Positions 34,876 to 44,790 of a stretch of DNA of 64,000 bases are shown one piece after another (position 1 is the first letter of the stretch; the number at the start of each line of letters is the position of its first letter). The stretch comes from Bacillota bacterium. Lineage in GTDB: Bacteria; Bacillota; Clostridia; Clostridiales; Clostridiaceae. Location: NCBI GenBank assembly GCA_021781745.1, contig JAJXWH010000018.1, forward strand, positions 1 through 64,000, read 5' to 3'. The notes beneath the pieces are model-generated. The model did no database searches and was not told the origin of the DNA. It saw nothing but the letters and a program-made list of their open reading frames with translations. The translations under genes and the position numbers were made by a program.

Positions 34876-36051
34876 TTATAATAATTCCTTAACTACTTTT
34901 ACTGTTTCTCTTGCTATATATTCCGCATCTTCCAATGATAGTGTTGTGTAAACCGGAAGTGTAATTTCATTCTCATATTGAGCATAAGCATTTGGGTAAT
35001 CTTTAATGTCATATCCAAGGTTTTTATAAAGAGTCAGCATTGGAAGCGGTTTATAATGAACATTAGTTGCAATTCCCATTTCAGCTAGCTTTTGAATAAC
35101 TGTATTTCTCTTTTGCTCATTGAATCCTTTAATTCTATAAAGATATAAATGGTATGATGTTTCAGTTCCATTATCATCTTTTGTGAATGGGATTACTGAA
35201 AAATCTTCTTTTGATAAGATATCATTATAAATTTTAAATATTTGTCTTCTTTTCTCCAACATACTATCATATCTCTTAAGTTGAACAATTCCAATGGCTG
35301 CACTAATATCTGTCATATTGCATTTAAGCCCATCATTGATAATATCATATTCCCAAGCTCCAGCTTTAAGCTTACTTAGTGCATCTTTTGATTGACCATG
35401 CATTGCTGTAAATCTCATATATTGAAGTAGATTCTCATGTCCTCTAAAATTATTATCATTAAAGGTAACTGCTCCACCTTCAGCAGTAGTTAAATTCTTA
35501 ACTGCATGGAATGAAAATGAATGGAAATCACATTGAGACCCAACAGGTTCACCTTTATATTTTGCTCCAAAAGAGTGAGCAGAATCACAAGATATTATAA
35601 TATCTTCTCTGCCTAGATCTTTTAACACTTTTTTTAATGCGTCGTAGTCAAATGGTACACCTGCAATATCTACTGGCATAATTACCTTTGTCTTATCAGT
35701 AATCTTTTCTGCAACCTTTTCTATATCCATTTCAAAGGTATCTTTTTTAACATCAACATATACAGGTTTAGCTCCCCTATGTATACCAACACTTGAAGTT
35801 GCAGTATAAGTATAAGGAGTAGTTATAATTTCATCTCCTTCTTTTATATCAAATACCTTAAGCACTAACTCCATTGCAGCTGTTGCACTATTTAACGCCA
35901 ATGCTTTATTTACTTTTAAATATTCTTCCATTCCTTCTTCAAATCTAGCAAGTTGTGGACCTGAAGTAATCCAGCCTGACCTAAGGACATTTGCAACTGC
36001 TTCTATTTCCTCTTCTGTTATATCAGGTGGTGAAAATGGTATCTTTCTCAT
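34876..36051 (-). CDS. DegT/DnrJ-family aminotransferase under MerR-type control
   Basis: A 391-aa PLP enzyme of the sugar aminotransferase family. Marks are IPFSPPDITEEEIEAVANVL, SGWITSGPQLARFEE, ALNSATAAMELVL, ISCDSAHSFGAKY and the Lys in FSFHAVKNLTTAEGGA. The N-terminus is close to ArnB/PseC-type enzymes, which aminate UDP-4-keto sugars; the substrate cannot be fixed here. A TTG at 36060 is too near the ribosome binding site, so the ATG at 36051 is chosen. Its promoter matches that of the MerR-methyltransferase fusion. Confidence 0.88.
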   Translation of the reverse strand: MRKIPFSPPDITEEEIEAVANVLRSGWITSGPQLARFEEGMEEYLKVNKALALNSATAAMELVLKVFDIKEGDEIITTPYTYTATSSVGIHRGAKPVYVDVKKDTFEMDIEKVAEKITDKTKVIMPVDIAGVPFDYDALKKVLKDLGREDIIISCDSAHSFGAKYKGEPVGSQCDFHSFSFHAVKNLTTAEGGAVTFNDNNFRGHENLLQYMRFTAMHGQSKDALSKLKAGAWEYDIINDGLKCNMTDISAAIGIVQLKRYDSMLEKRRQIFKIYNDILSKEDFSVIPFTKDDNGTETSYHLYLYRIKGFNEQKRNTVIQKLAEMGIATNVHYKPLPMLTLYKNLGYDIKDYPNAYAQYENEITLPVYTTLSLEDAEYIARETVKVVKELL

Positions 36052-36134
36052 ACAATTCAATCCTCTCTCAATTTAGATAAAAATTTTATATGTTCCCACA
36101 CGTAAATAATATTGTTCAGGAATTCTATAAATCA

Positions 36135-36165
36135 ATTATAAACTCATACCTTAGGTTAGAGTCAA
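36135..36165 (-). promoter_or_regulatory. MerR-type promoter of the aminotransferase gene
   Basis: On the minus strand: TTGACT (36165-36160), 19-nt spacer, TATAAT (36140-36135). The spacer CTAACCTAAGGTATGAGTT is nearly the same as in the MerR-methyltransferase promoter, with the shared core ACCTAAGGT-like dyad. It is the likely second target of that regulator. Confidence 0.83.
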
Positions 36166-36201
36166 GATAAAAATAATTTATATTTATTAATATACCACGA
36201 C

Positions 36202-36253
36202 AAAAAGAAAGGCTAACCATTGTAGTCTGTTACTATAGAATAATTAGTCTTTC
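36202..36253 (-). terminator. Terminator of the RNase J gene
   Basis: Stem GAAAGaCTAA/TTAGcCTTTC (one mismatch) with T5 following on the minus strand. Confidence 0.7.
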
Positions 36254-36290
36254 TGGTATAATATATTTTAAATTTATAACTGCTTACTTT

Positions 36291-38000
36291 TCATATTTCA
36301 ACTATTACTGGTAAAATCATAGGTTTTCTTTTCATCTTCATGTAAACAAAATTATCTACTTCTCGTCTTATGCCATTTTTTATTTCAGCCCATGAAGTAA
36401 TATTCTTATCTAAACAATTTTCTACTACATTTGTTACTATGTTTCTAACTTCATCAATTAATTCTTCAGAATTCCTCACATATACAAAACCTCTTGAAAC
36501 TATATCAGGTCCTGATATTATAATTCTGTTTCTCTTATCTATTGCTATAACTACTGTTATTATACCATTTTCCGCCAAATTCTTTCTGTCCCTAAGGACC
36601 ATATTACCTATATCACCTACGCCCATACCATCAACGAGTACTCTACCAAATGGTACTTTTCCAGTTACTTTTCCATTATTTCTTGTTATTTCAAGAATAT
36701 CTCCATTTTCTAAAATAAAAGTATTATTTTTATCCAATCCCATGCTTTGTGCAATTTTAGCATGTGTTGCTAAATGCTTATATTCGCCATGAACAGGTAT
36801 AAAGAATTTAGGTTTTAGCAAAGTCTGAATTAATCTTAATTCTTGCTCACAAGCATGACCTGATACATGTATATCTTCTATTGCTTTATATATTACATTT
36901 GCCCCTTTCTCTATTAAATCATTCACAATATTTGATACCGCCTTTTCATTCCCAGGAATTGGAGTTGCCGATATTATTACCATATCATCTTCTTGTATTT
37001 GAATATGTTTATGGGTTGCTGCAGCAATTCTTGTAAGTGCTGCCATCGATTCTCCTTGGCTTCCTGTTGTAACTATAGTAAGCTTATCATTAGGATAATT
37101 TTTTATTTCATCTAAGCCTATTATCATATCCTCTGGAATAAATAAATATCCAAGTGACATAGCAACTTCTGAGATATTTTCCATACCTCTGCCGCTAAAA
37201 GCTATTTTTCTTCCATATTTCATAGCACTATTACTTATCTGCTGCAACCTATGAACATTTGAAGCAAAAGTTGAAACTATAATTCTACCTGTTGCTTTAC
37301 TGAATAAATTATCAAAAGTCTCACCTACTGTTTTTTCAGACATTGTATACCCCTTGTGAAGAGCATTTGTACTATCAGCCATCAATAGTAATACGCCTTT
37401 TTTTCCTAACTGGGCATATCTTTGCAAATCCATAACTTTATCGTCAATAGGTGTAAAATCTACCTTAAAGTCACCACTATGAACAATTATTCCCACAGGT
37501 GTGTGTAGTGCAATTGAGCAGCTATCAGGTATACTATGATTATTTCTAATATATTCAACTTTAATTTGTTCCAATTTGATTAATTCACCTGGCTCAACAA
37601 TATTTAATGTACAATCATGAAGCATTGAATGCTCTTTTAATTTGCCTTCAATTAACCCAAGAGAGAGCTTTGTTCCATAGACTGGAATATTTATTTGTTT
37701 TAATATGTAAGGTAATCCACCTATATGATCTTCGTGGCCATGAGTGATAAAAATACCTTTAACCTTATCTTTGTTCTTAATTAAGTATGTTACATCAGGA
37801 ATTACAATATCAATTCCATATAAATCTTCATCAGGGAATGCTAATCCACAATCTATAACAATTATTTCATCATCATATTCAAAAGCTGTCATATTCTTTC
37901 CTATTTCTCCGAGTCCACCTAATGGAATTATTTTTATCGGAGTTGCTTTTGATTTTCCTTTTTTGTTAGTTATAGGTTTATCAAGTTCATTATTATCCAT
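36291..38000 (-). CDS. rnj: Ribonuclease J
   Basis: A 569-aa metallo-beta-lactamase/beta-CASP nuclease with 5'-3' exo- and endonuclease activity in mRNA decay and rRNA maturation. GGLGEIGKNM is near the start; the metal ligands lie in THGHEDHIGG (H87, H89, D91, H92). The beta-CASP part includes STNALHKG and the downstream CEQELRLIQTLLKPKFFIPVHGEY region, the latter with the conserved HGEY. Full family length. GGGGTGA precedes the ATG. Monocistronic, with a terminator after it. Confidence 0.95.
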   Translation of the reverse strand: MDNNELDKPITNKKGKSKATPIKIIPLGGLGEIGKNMTAFEYDDEIIVIDCGLAFPDEDLYGIDIVIPDVTYLIKNKDKVKGIFITHGHEDHIGGLPYILKQINIPVYGTKLSLGLIEGKLKEHSMLHDCTLNIVEPGELIKLEQIKVEYIRNNHSIPDSCSIALHTPVGIIVHSGDFKVDFTPIDDKVMDLQRYAQLGKKGVLLLMADSTNALHKGYTMSEKTVGETFDNLFSKATGRIIVSTFASNVHRLQQISNSAMKYGRKIAFSGRGMENISEVAMSLGYLFIPEDMIIGLDEIKNYPNDKLTIVTTGSQGESMAALTRIAAATHKHIQIQEDDMVIISATPIPGNEKAVSNIVNDLIEKGANVIYKAIEDIHVSGHACEQELRLIQTLLKPKFFIPVHGEYKHLATHAKIAQSMGLDKNNTFILENGDILEITRNNGKVTGKVPFGRVLVDGMGVGDIGNMVLRDRKNLAENGIITVVIAIDKRNRIIISGPDIVSRGFVYVRNSEELIDEVRNIVTNVVENCLDKNITSWAEIKNGIRREVDNFVYMKMKRKPMILPVIVEI

Positions 38001-38093
38001 TTTTTCACCCCTTAATTTTATTATCTTACCTTAAATTAATTATTTGCAAATAACCTTAAATATATAAGTGATAATTTAAAAATTATATAAATT

Positions 38094-38135
38094 TAAAAAG
38101 CAGTATTATAATAATTAAAACTTATAATACTGCTT
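38094..38135 (-). terminator. Terminator of the GalT/HIT-like gene
   Basis: A 14-bp perfect stem, AAGCAGTATTATAA/TTATAATACTGCTT, with T-run on the minus strand. Confidence 0.9.
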
Positions 38136-38167
38136 TATTATTAATGCAACGTTATTAAATTAATTCA

Positions 38168-38938
38168 TTATTGAAAATATATAGACTTTAACTTTTCTAC
38201 TATTTCTTTCTCGCTGCTGGATATTTGCTTTATTCCATAACCTAGTAGCAGTGGTGAACTTGTGAATCTTGGCATAACTTTGCATATTATCTTTCCCTTA
38301 AGATGGTAAAAGAATATATTAAAACTATCACATTTTACAAAATAATTATTTAAAAGATAATGAACAACTTTTCTTAAGTTAAATGAAAGCTCATTTAACG
38401 CATATAAATCATCATTTATTATTATATTAAACTCTGTAAATCCACTAAATGGCCTATGAGATAAATTTACTAAGCAATTATCACTTCTATGAACCTCTAT
38501 TCCTTCGAAATACTCATCTTTTATTCTTGGTTTATAGTCTATATCATTAAGCCCTACAATTTGCATATGAGGGTGTTTTAAACTTCCTCCAGATCTTGGT
38601 CCATGATTTTTATAAAATATAACTGATTTGTATTCTCCACTTTCTTCTATTCTAAGCCAGTGTTTAACTCCAAATCTTATTAGATCCTCCATATATTCTA
38701 CTGAATACTGACCCATATCAGTTTCACAAGTGTAGGTCTCTATAATAACCAGTTGATAAGTATCTTTTATTGTTGGATATTTATTTTTGAGTAATACAAA
38801 TGGACCTTTTTCATCAATAATATCAGTAAGATTGTCTCTATTACAAAACGGACATTCTTTCATATTTATTTTTTGAAATTCGTTAGGCTTATCCTTATTT
38901 ATATCATTTAAAAATATTAAATACTTTTCTTCTTCCAT
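38168..38938 (-). CDS. DUF4931/GalT-like HIT-superfamily protein
   Basis: A 256-aa protein with the N-terminal metal site CPFC, then HPHMQIVG, the HIT/GalT-type nucleotidyl-transfer motif, at about 135. The layout (FVLLKNKYPTIKDTYQLVII, NHGPRSGGSLKHPHMQ) is that of galactose-1-phosphate uridylyltransferase relatives annotated DUF4931. It lies 28 bp downstream of the pullulanase gene, so a role in sugar-phosphate metabolism is plausible. Shorter than true GalT, so the precise substrate is uncertain. Confidence 0.8.
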   Translation of the reverse strand: MEEEKYLIFLNDINKDKPNEFQKINMKECPFCNRDNLTDIIDEKGPFVLLKNKYPTIKDTYQLVIIETYTCETDMGQYSVEYMEDLIRFGVKHWLRIEESGEYKSVIFYKNHGPRSGGSLKHPHMQIVGLNDIDYKPRIKDEYFEGIEVHRSDNCLVNLSHRPFSGFTEFNIIINDDLYALNELSFNLRKVVHYLLNNYFVKCDSFNIFFYHLKGKIICKVMPRFTSSPLLLGYGIKQISSSEKEIVEKLKSIYFQ

Positions 38939-38966
38939 TTATATCACCAAAAACCTTCCATCAAAA

Positions 38967-40940
38967 TCATTTTTTAATTAAAACATATGCACATTTTGAA
39001 GGAACAGTTACATTATTACCCGCTATAGCATAAATTTCTTCTACTCCAGCTCTTTCTTTATTAACAAGAACACTCCATCCACATTCTTTTAAATCTACGA
39101 ATGCCTCTTCATCATTTGGATTAAATATTACAACTATAGTATTACATAAATTTTTACCACTGTTATCTTCAATTTTATATGCAACGATATTTTCCTTGTA
39201 AAAGTCTTCCCCATATTCAAGAAAAGTTAAGTTTTTTCTGATTTCTTCACTTGAATTCATTCTAAAAGCTTTATATTTTTTCCTTAATTTAATCAATCCC
39301 TTGTAATAATTAACGATATCTTCATATTCATAAACTCTATTCCAATCTAAGCTGTTTACACTATCAGGGGAATTGTAACTATCATGATTAAAACTACCAT
39401 CTTGATTTTTCTTAGATCGTAAAAATTCTTCTCCTGCTTGAAAAAACGGTATACCTTGAGAAGTTAACACTATAGCTGCAGCTAACTTATTCATATTCTT
39501 ACGCTTCTGCAGCGAAGAATCTTTATTAGTCATGTGTAATTTATCCCACAATGTATAATTATCATGAGCTGAGATGTAATTTATACATTGGTAAGGTTCA
39601 TTTGCCCATGCCCAATGTGAATATATAACCTTATCATAATTAAGTCCTTTTTGACCTGTAGCTCCAACTATACAAAATTTAATACTTTCCTCAAGTCCTG
39701 TCCTTCCATTTACATATCCTCTTTCATTAATATTAAATACATGACCTTTGACTGAATCTCTAGTATCATCGCTAAACGCTGCTATTTGCATTTTCTCAAA
39801 TTTTACCAGGTTTTGTTTTACTGCTGAATCTTCTCCTCTAAGAGGTGTCCATCCCCCGGTCCATCCTTCACCATACATAAGTATAGACGGATCTATTTTA
39901 TCTAACTCTGTCCTAATTTGTTTAAGAGTTTCAATATCATGAAGTCCCATTAAATCAAACCTAAATCCATCTATATGGTATTCTTTTGCCCAGTAGACCA
40001 CTGAGTCAACTATAAGCTTTCGCACCATATATCTTTCTGACGCTAATTCATTTCCACATCCTGAACCATTTGTAAAATTTCCATTTGAATCTTGTCTATA
40101 ATAATATCCAGGTACTGCCAAGTTTAAGTTAGAATCAAAACTTCTATAGGTATGATTATAAACCATATCCATTACAACCCTTAAACCGGCTTTATGAAGA
40201 CATCTGACCATTTCCTTAAATTCATTAACTCTTTTTTCTCCACTATAAGGATTCGTAGAATAAGAACCCTCTGGGGCAAAATAATTTTTAGGATCATACC
40301 CCCAATTATATTGTGGCACATCCAGTTTAGTTTCGTCAACAGTTTCATAATCAAATGCTGGAAGCAAATGAACGTGTGTCACTCCTAGTTCCCTAAGGTA
40401 ATCAATTCCAGTCTTTGTGTATCTTCCTGGAATAGTAGTTCCATGTTCACAAAAGGCAACAAATTTTCCTTTTCTCTCGAGCCTTATTCCAGAGTTTTCA
40501 TTTATAGAAAAATCCCTTACATGAAGCTCATAAATTATTGATCCAGCTGCACTGCTTAACTCTGGCTTTTCATCTTTGCTAAAATCTAGAGGATCTGTCT
40601 CCTTTAAGTCTACCACCATTCCCCTATTTCCATTAACACCTAAAGCTTTTGCATAAGGGTCTGTTACTTCTCTTTCATTTCCACTGTTAGTGACCAAATA
40701 ATTATAAAACTCACTTTTTAAATCTTTCTTAACTTCAATATTCCAAGTTCCTTGAACTCCTCTGTTCATATCTAGTATTTCTACTGGGGCATTTGTGTAG
40801 TTCCTGCCGTCTTTTCCGAATAAAGCTAATCGAACATTATTTGCATTTGGAGCCCATAATACAAACTTTGTACTTTCTTTGGAATATTCTACTCCTAATT
40901 TTCCTATGTAATTATTATAATCATTATCTAATAAATTCAT
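38967..40940 (-). CDS. pulA: Type I pullulanase
   Basis: A 657-aa GH13_14 enzyme cleaving alpha-1,6 branches of pullulan, glycogen or limit dextrin. An N-terminal CBM48-type domain (FVLWAPNANNVRLALF) is followed by the pullulanase signature YNWGYDPKNYF (about 212). The nucleophile Asp is in DGFRFDLMG (about 325), the acid Glu in YGEGWTGG (about 357), and the third Asp in SAHDNYTLW (about 457). No signal peptide, so it acts inside the cell on imported maltodextrin or glycogen. AAGGGG precedes the ATG. Confidence 0.94.
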   Translation of the reverse strand: MNLLDNDYNNYIGKLGVEYSKESTKFVLWAPNANNVRLALFGKDGRNYTNAPVEILDMNRGVQGTWNIEVKKDLKSEFYNYLVTNSGNEREVTDPYAKALGVNGNRGMVVDLKETDPLDFSKDEKPELSSAAGSIIYELHVRDFSINENSGIRLERKGKFVAFCEHGTTIPGRYTKTGIDYLRELGVTHVHLLPAFDYETVDETKLDVPQYNWGYDPKNYFAPEGSYSTNPYSGEKRVNEFKEMVRCLHKAGLRVVMDMVYNHTYRSFDSNLNLAVPGYYYRQDSNGNFTNGSGCGNELASERYMVRKLIVDSVVYWAKEYHIDGFRFDLMGLHDIETLKQIRTELDKIDPSILMYGEGWTGGWTPLRGEDSAVKQNLVKFEKMQIAAFSDDTRDSVKGHVFNINERGYVNGRTGLEESIKFCIVGATGQKGLNYDKVIYSHWAWANEPYQCINYISAHDNYTLWDKLHMTNKDSSLQKRKNMNKLAAAIVLTSQGIPFFQAGEEFLRSKKNQDGSFNHDSYNSPDSVNSLDWNRVYEYEDIVNYYKGLIKLRKKYKAFRMNSSEEIRKNLTFLEYGEDFYKENIVAYKIEDNSGKNLCNTIVVIFNPNDEEAFVDLKECGWSVLVNKERAGVEEIYAIAGNNVTVPSKCAYVLIKK

Positions 40941-41019
40941 TATATTATTACCCCTTTGTTAGTTTTATTAAACATTTATTTTAAGCATCTAAAAAGTTTC
41001 ACTTTATGTCAGACAAGGT

Positions 41020-41060
41020 GGTTAGTTCTACTCATAGTGGTTCTATTAGCAGAACCAACC
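41020..41060. other. Hairpin upstream of pulA
   Basis: An inverted repeat, GGTTAGTTCT/AGAACCAACC (one mismatch), about 80 bp upstream of the pulA start. There is no T-tract in either direction, so it is more likely an operator or mRNA structure than a terminator. Confidence 0.45.
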
Positions 41061-41143
41061 AACACAATATACCTAAAATAAATAAACTTGCAGTCTATTG
41101 TTTTCTAATTATGCCTTATTATTAAAACACTTGAAAAACTTTT

Positions 41144-42493
41144 TTACTTATCTTTCTTAAATTCCATAATTATCTTTGATGAAAATGCTGGAATTAATAT
41201 ATTAACTTTTCCACCTTGAATTATAGTATTGTTTTCATCTAATAAATCAATACCTTCTTCAAAAGGTAATTCAAAGTCTAAAGTACTTTCTTTATCACTT
41301 AAATTAAAAAGCACATATGCCTTATCATTTTCACTTGCCCTAATAAACACAAATTGTTCATTTTTAACAACTACTTGTGCATAGCTTCCATACTTTAAAG
41401 CCTCACTTTGACTTCTAATCTTTCCTAATTTTTTAAGCAATTCGAATAATTTATCATTTGCCTCATCAATTTTACCTAGCTCCAATTCTGGTCTCAATGG
41501 TAAGTCAGTATCCTTGCCCTTTACACCTTTAATACCATATTCGCTACCATAATATACACTTGGTATCCCTGGCATAGTATATAATAATGTATAAACATTA
41601 TATATATATTCCGGACTTTTCAAAGTACTAGCCAATCTATTAACATCATGATTGTCTGCAAAATTATACAAACATAAATTTTTATATATTCCACCTGCTC
41701 CAAATAATCTATTTAATGAATACGCAATTTCAAAATAATTCTTATCATTATGGCTTGAGTAGTTTCCTTTATAACATTCGTAATTTGTTACAGAATCCAG
41801 GCTCTCTGGATTTGCCCATCTGTTATAGTCCCCATGAATAACTTCACCCATAAGCCAAAAATCACTTTTTTTAGATTCCGTAAATTTCTTTAAAACTTTA
41901 AAGAATCCAAAGTCTATGCTATCTGCCGCATCCAGCCTTAAACCATCTATATCAAATTCATCTATCCATAAACCTATAGCCTGGAATAAATGATCCAAAA
42001 CTTCCTGATTATTTAAGTTTAATTTAACTAAATCATAGCATCCATTCCAACTTTGATAATTGAATTCATCTCCCATTGGGCTCCTGCTGTCAAAGTTTAA
42101 ATTTGCAAACCAACCACAATACTTAGAATTCCTACCGTTAACTTGAACATCTTTAAATGCCCAAAACTCTCTTCCTACATGGTTAAATACTCCATCTAAT
42201 ACTATTTTGATGTTATTTTCATGAAGCTTTTTGCACAATTCTTTAAAATCTTCATTAGTACCAAGCCTTTTATCAATTGTATTATAATCCTTTGTATCAT
42301 ACCCATGATAACTTGACTCAAATACTGGTGCAAAATAAACTGCATTTATGCTCATTTCTTTTAAGTGCGGTATCCATTCCTCTATCTTAGCTAATCTGTT
42401 TTCTTCATTATACACTCTACCCGGCTCCAATACTCCACAAAATCCAAGTGTATAGAACTGATAAAATATACTTTCTCTAATCCATGAATTCAT
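41144..42493 (-). CDS. Alpha-amylase-family glycosidase (GH13)
   Basis: A 449-aa cytoplasmic GH13 enzyme. Catalytic residues lie in DGLRLDAAD (about 184), MGEVIHG (about 216) and NFADNHDVNR (about 284). DGVFNHVGREFWAF near 100 is typical of cyclomaltodextrinase/neopullulanase-like enzymes, but there is no N-terminal domain, so alpha-amylase or maltogenic activity on short dextrins is as likely. No signal peptide. A GTG at 42553 has no ribosome binding site; the ATG at 42493 follows AAGGGG by 8 nt. Together with pulA it would degrade maltodextrin or glycogen. Confidence 0.88.
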   Translation of the reverse strand: MNSWIRESIFYQFYTLGFCGVLEPGRVYNEENRLAKIEEWIPHLKEMSINAVYFAPVFESSYHGYDTKDYNTIDKRLGTNEDFKELCKKLHENNIKIVLDGVFNHVGREFWAFKDVQVNGRNSKYCGWFANLNFDSRSPMGDEFNYQSWNGCYDLVKLNLNNQEVLDHLFQAIGLWIDEFDIDGLRLDAADSIDFGFFKVLKKFTESKKSDFWLMGEVIHGDYNRWANPESLDSVTNYECYKGNYSSHNDKNYFEIAYSLNRLFGAGGIYKNLCLYNFADNHDVNRLASTLKSPEYIYNVYTLLYTMPGIPSVYYGSEYGIKGVKGKDTDLPLRPELELGKIDEANDKLFELLKKLGKIRSQSEALKYGSYAQVVVKNEQFVFIRASENDKAYVLFNLSDKESTLDFELPFEEGIDLLDENNTIIQGGKVNILIPAFSSKIIMEFKKDK

Positions 42494-42954
42494 AACCTCA
42501 TCCCCTTCTGTTATATACGCTTTATACCACTCTTTATTAAAAACATTTGACACATGGTATTTCTAATTAGAAATGAACATTTAAATATATTATCTTATAA
42601 TTAATTTATGCATAATTCATTTTTCAGATCATTTTAAATAATCTATTCTTTTATAAATATGTACTATTTTTCAGTAATCTTATTTTAAAAAGGATTTATT
42701 AATAAAAACTAAAATTTAACTTATTTTTAGAAATTGACCATGCGTACTTTATAATTATATAAAAGTTTCACATAATTTTAAATACAAATTCTTATTTTAT
42801 ATCCTTTTTATTACAAGAATACGTTTACTAACCCAAATTTAACTTAATCTGATTTATAAAAATAAATATTAAATATTTTAACATAAAAAATAATATTTTT
42901 CTTATTTTTGTTGCATAATACATATTGAAATTAAATTTCTACGGAGGTATAAAC
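42494..42954. other. Divergent intergenic region with 16-bp palindrome
   Basis: An AT-rich spacer between the amylase-family gene and the divergent secreted-protein gene. It contains a perfect 16-bp palindrome, ATTTCTAATTAGAAAT, at 42559-42574, about 66 bp upstream of the amylase start, a possible operator. I find no convincing -35/-10 pair in the rest. Confidence 0.5.
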
Positions 42955-43437
42955 ATGAATAGAAAAACTATAAAATATTTATTATCTTCATTTGTGTTAT
43001 TAAATTGCTTAATAACTATTTCTACCCCAGCTATAGCATCCAGCATTTCTTTTTCTAATAATGCTTCAGAATCTTCAATCTCTTATACACATAAAGATAA
43101 GGATGATAAGCATGGAGGCTTAAATATATTTAGTGAAGAAAATTATAAATATCTTTCTCATGAACAAAAAAAAGAATTGTTAGAATTAAAAAAATGTAAG
43201 GAAAAAGGTGAAGCCTTTACTGAAGATCAGCAAAAATCTTTACATTCTCTTATAGAATGTGTTGTAAAAGGCAGATTGGGAGATAAGAATTATGCTGACT
43301 TTAAATGTTTAATGGATAAAATAAGGTCAAATGAAAAATTAACAGATGAAGAAGATAAAAGATTAAAAGAATACAGAGATATAATTTCTGGTTCTAAACC
43401 AACAGCTGCAGATATACTTAATCAATTTCTAAGATAA
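42955..43437 (+). CDS. Small secreted protein of unknown function
   Basis: A 160-aa protein with a clear signal peptide: MNRKTIKYLLSSFVLLNCLI, then a predicted cut after TPAIA near residue 28. The mature part is charged and helical, with three Cys residues (ELKKCKEK, LIECVV, FKCLMDK). GGAGGT at 6 nt supports the ATG at 42955 over an upstream in-frame ATG at 42925. The family is not recognised. One of only two plus-strand genes; a hairpin follows it. Confidence 0.75.
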   Translation: MNRKTIKYLLSSFVLLNCLITISTPAIASSISFSNNASESSISYTHKDKDDKHGGLNIFSEENYKYLSHEQKKELLELKKCKEKGEAFTEDQQKSLHSLIECVVKGRLGDKNYADFKCLMDKIRSNEKLTDEEDKRLKEYRDIISGSKPTAADILNQFLR

Positions 43438-43458
43438 TTATGATATACTTGTCATATA

Positions 43459-43496
43459 GAAAGAACAGAATTTTTTTTTTCAGATTCTGTTCTTTC
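43459..43496 (+). terminator. Terminator-like hairpin between convergent genes
   Basis: A 13-bp perfect stem, GAAAGAACAGAAT/ATTCTGTTCTTTC. It lies between the stop of the plus-strand secreted-protein gene and that of the minus-strand lipase-like gene. T-tails are weak on both strands, so it may serve both. Confidence 0.75.
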
Positions 43497-43548
43497 TTAG
43501 TTAATGTTGGTAATATGGAAAGGACTTCTAAACTTAATTAATTTTATT

Positions 43549-44577
43549 TTAAAGATTGCTTTTATAGAAAGCTAAAACTCTATCAAGAAAATAAAACATA
43601 ATTTCATCTCTTTCAGAATAAGATTCATGCTTTCCATCCTTTAAAAAAACCACTTCACAATTTAAAGCATGAGAAGCAAATTTATTTTGTGCTTCTGGAA
43701 TAACATGAGTATCATATTCTGCTTGAAATAACAATACTGGTATTTTAACTTTCGAGGCATACTCTTTTTTCACAAGTTTTTTAGTTGCTTTAAGACCTTC
43801 AATATACCATGAAGCTGATGATCCTCCACTTTGGTATTGTTCATTATTCTTAATCTTTTCTCTAATATATTCATATCTTTCTATGCAGCTAGTGGATCTG
43901 CCAGGAGATTTTCTCTTACGATGATATGGAACTTGACCTGGAAGGTACTTATTACCCCCTCCACAAATTTTCATGCCTTTAGAAACAACACTTGCTATCA
44001 CTTCTGGGACTTTACCTGTATTTATTCCATGCATTGGTGAACTCAGCACTGCAGCATTAAAATAATCTGTATACTCCTCCAAAAATAATGTACCGATTCC
44101 TCCACCCATAGAATGACCAAATAAAAATAAATTTTTGTTATTACTATGTGGAATAACAACATTATCTATAAATTTCTTAAAATCCTCAATATAATAATTA
44201 AAATCTTCAACATTAATTTGAGAATTATCTATTCCAAGTCTTTGAGAACGGCCATGGCCTCTGTGTTCCACAATAAAAACAGAATAATTCTCTTTCATAA
44301 AATAATATATTAGTTCATAATATTTTTCAGTAAATTCTCCGAAACCATGACAGATAACCACACTAGCTTTTGGATTCTTAACAATAAATTTTTCATAATA
44401 AAGTTCTAAATTATTTTTCCCAATAATATACCCAATCTTCTTTTTTTTCTCTAAGTACGGTTCTACCTTTTTTAACATTTCTTCTTTGTAATTGCTTTGA
44501 GAAATATACTTTCTTTTAGTTAAAATATTATACTCCAAATCCGAAACCATTTTTAAAGCTGTGTTATCATTACCCAT
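43549..44577 (-). CDS. Lysophospholipase/monoacylglycerol lipase-like alpha/beta hydrolase
   Basis: A 342-aa serine hydrolase. Oxyanion region ICHGFGEFTEKY, HRGHGRS, nucleophile elbow FGHSMGGGIG, the acid in QAEYDTHVIP and the His in KDGKHESYSE are in the order of PldB/MGL-type enzymes. No signal peptide or membrane helix. It probably cleaves lysophospholipids or monoglycerides. An ATG at 44646 would add 23 residues; the ATG at 44577 follows GGGAGGGG by 6 nt and is preferred. Confidence 0.85.
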   Translation of the reverse strand: MGNDNTALKMVSDLEYNILTKRKYISQSNYKEEMLKKVEPYLEKKKKIGYIIGKNNLELYYEKFIVKNPKASVVICHGFGEFTEKYYELIYYFMKENYSVFIVEHRGHGRSQRLGIDNSQINVEDFNYYIEDFKKFIDNVVIPHSNNKNLFLFGHSMGGGIGTLFLEEYTDYFNAAVLSSPMHGINTGKVPEVIASVVSKGMKICGGGNKYLPGQVPYHRKRKSPGRSTSCIERYEYIREKIKNNEQYQSGGSSASWYIEGLKATKKLVKKEYASKVKIPVLLFQAEYDTHVIPEAQNKFASHALNCEVVFLKDGKHESYSERDEIMFYFLDRVLAFYKSNL

Positions 44578-44704
44578 AAATAACCCCTCCCAAACTACAC
44601 ATGCTCTTCCTATCTTTACATTTAATGTAAGCATATCTAAATACACTATAAACTATTTTCTTTAAATCTATTATAATTTTATGTTAAAATATAATTCATT
44701 TTAT

Positions 44705-44771
44705 ATAAAATAAAAGCAGCTGCCTCCATACAAATTTATTTATAAATAAACTTTTTGAAAGAGCTACTTTT
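44705..44771 (-). terminator. Terminator of the HD-GYP pair
   Basis: Stem AAAAGTAGCT/AGCTGCTTTT (one G-U pair) with a long loop and a T-rich tail on the minus strand. Confidence 0.7.
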
Positions 44772-44790
44772 TATTATATATAATTTCTTA

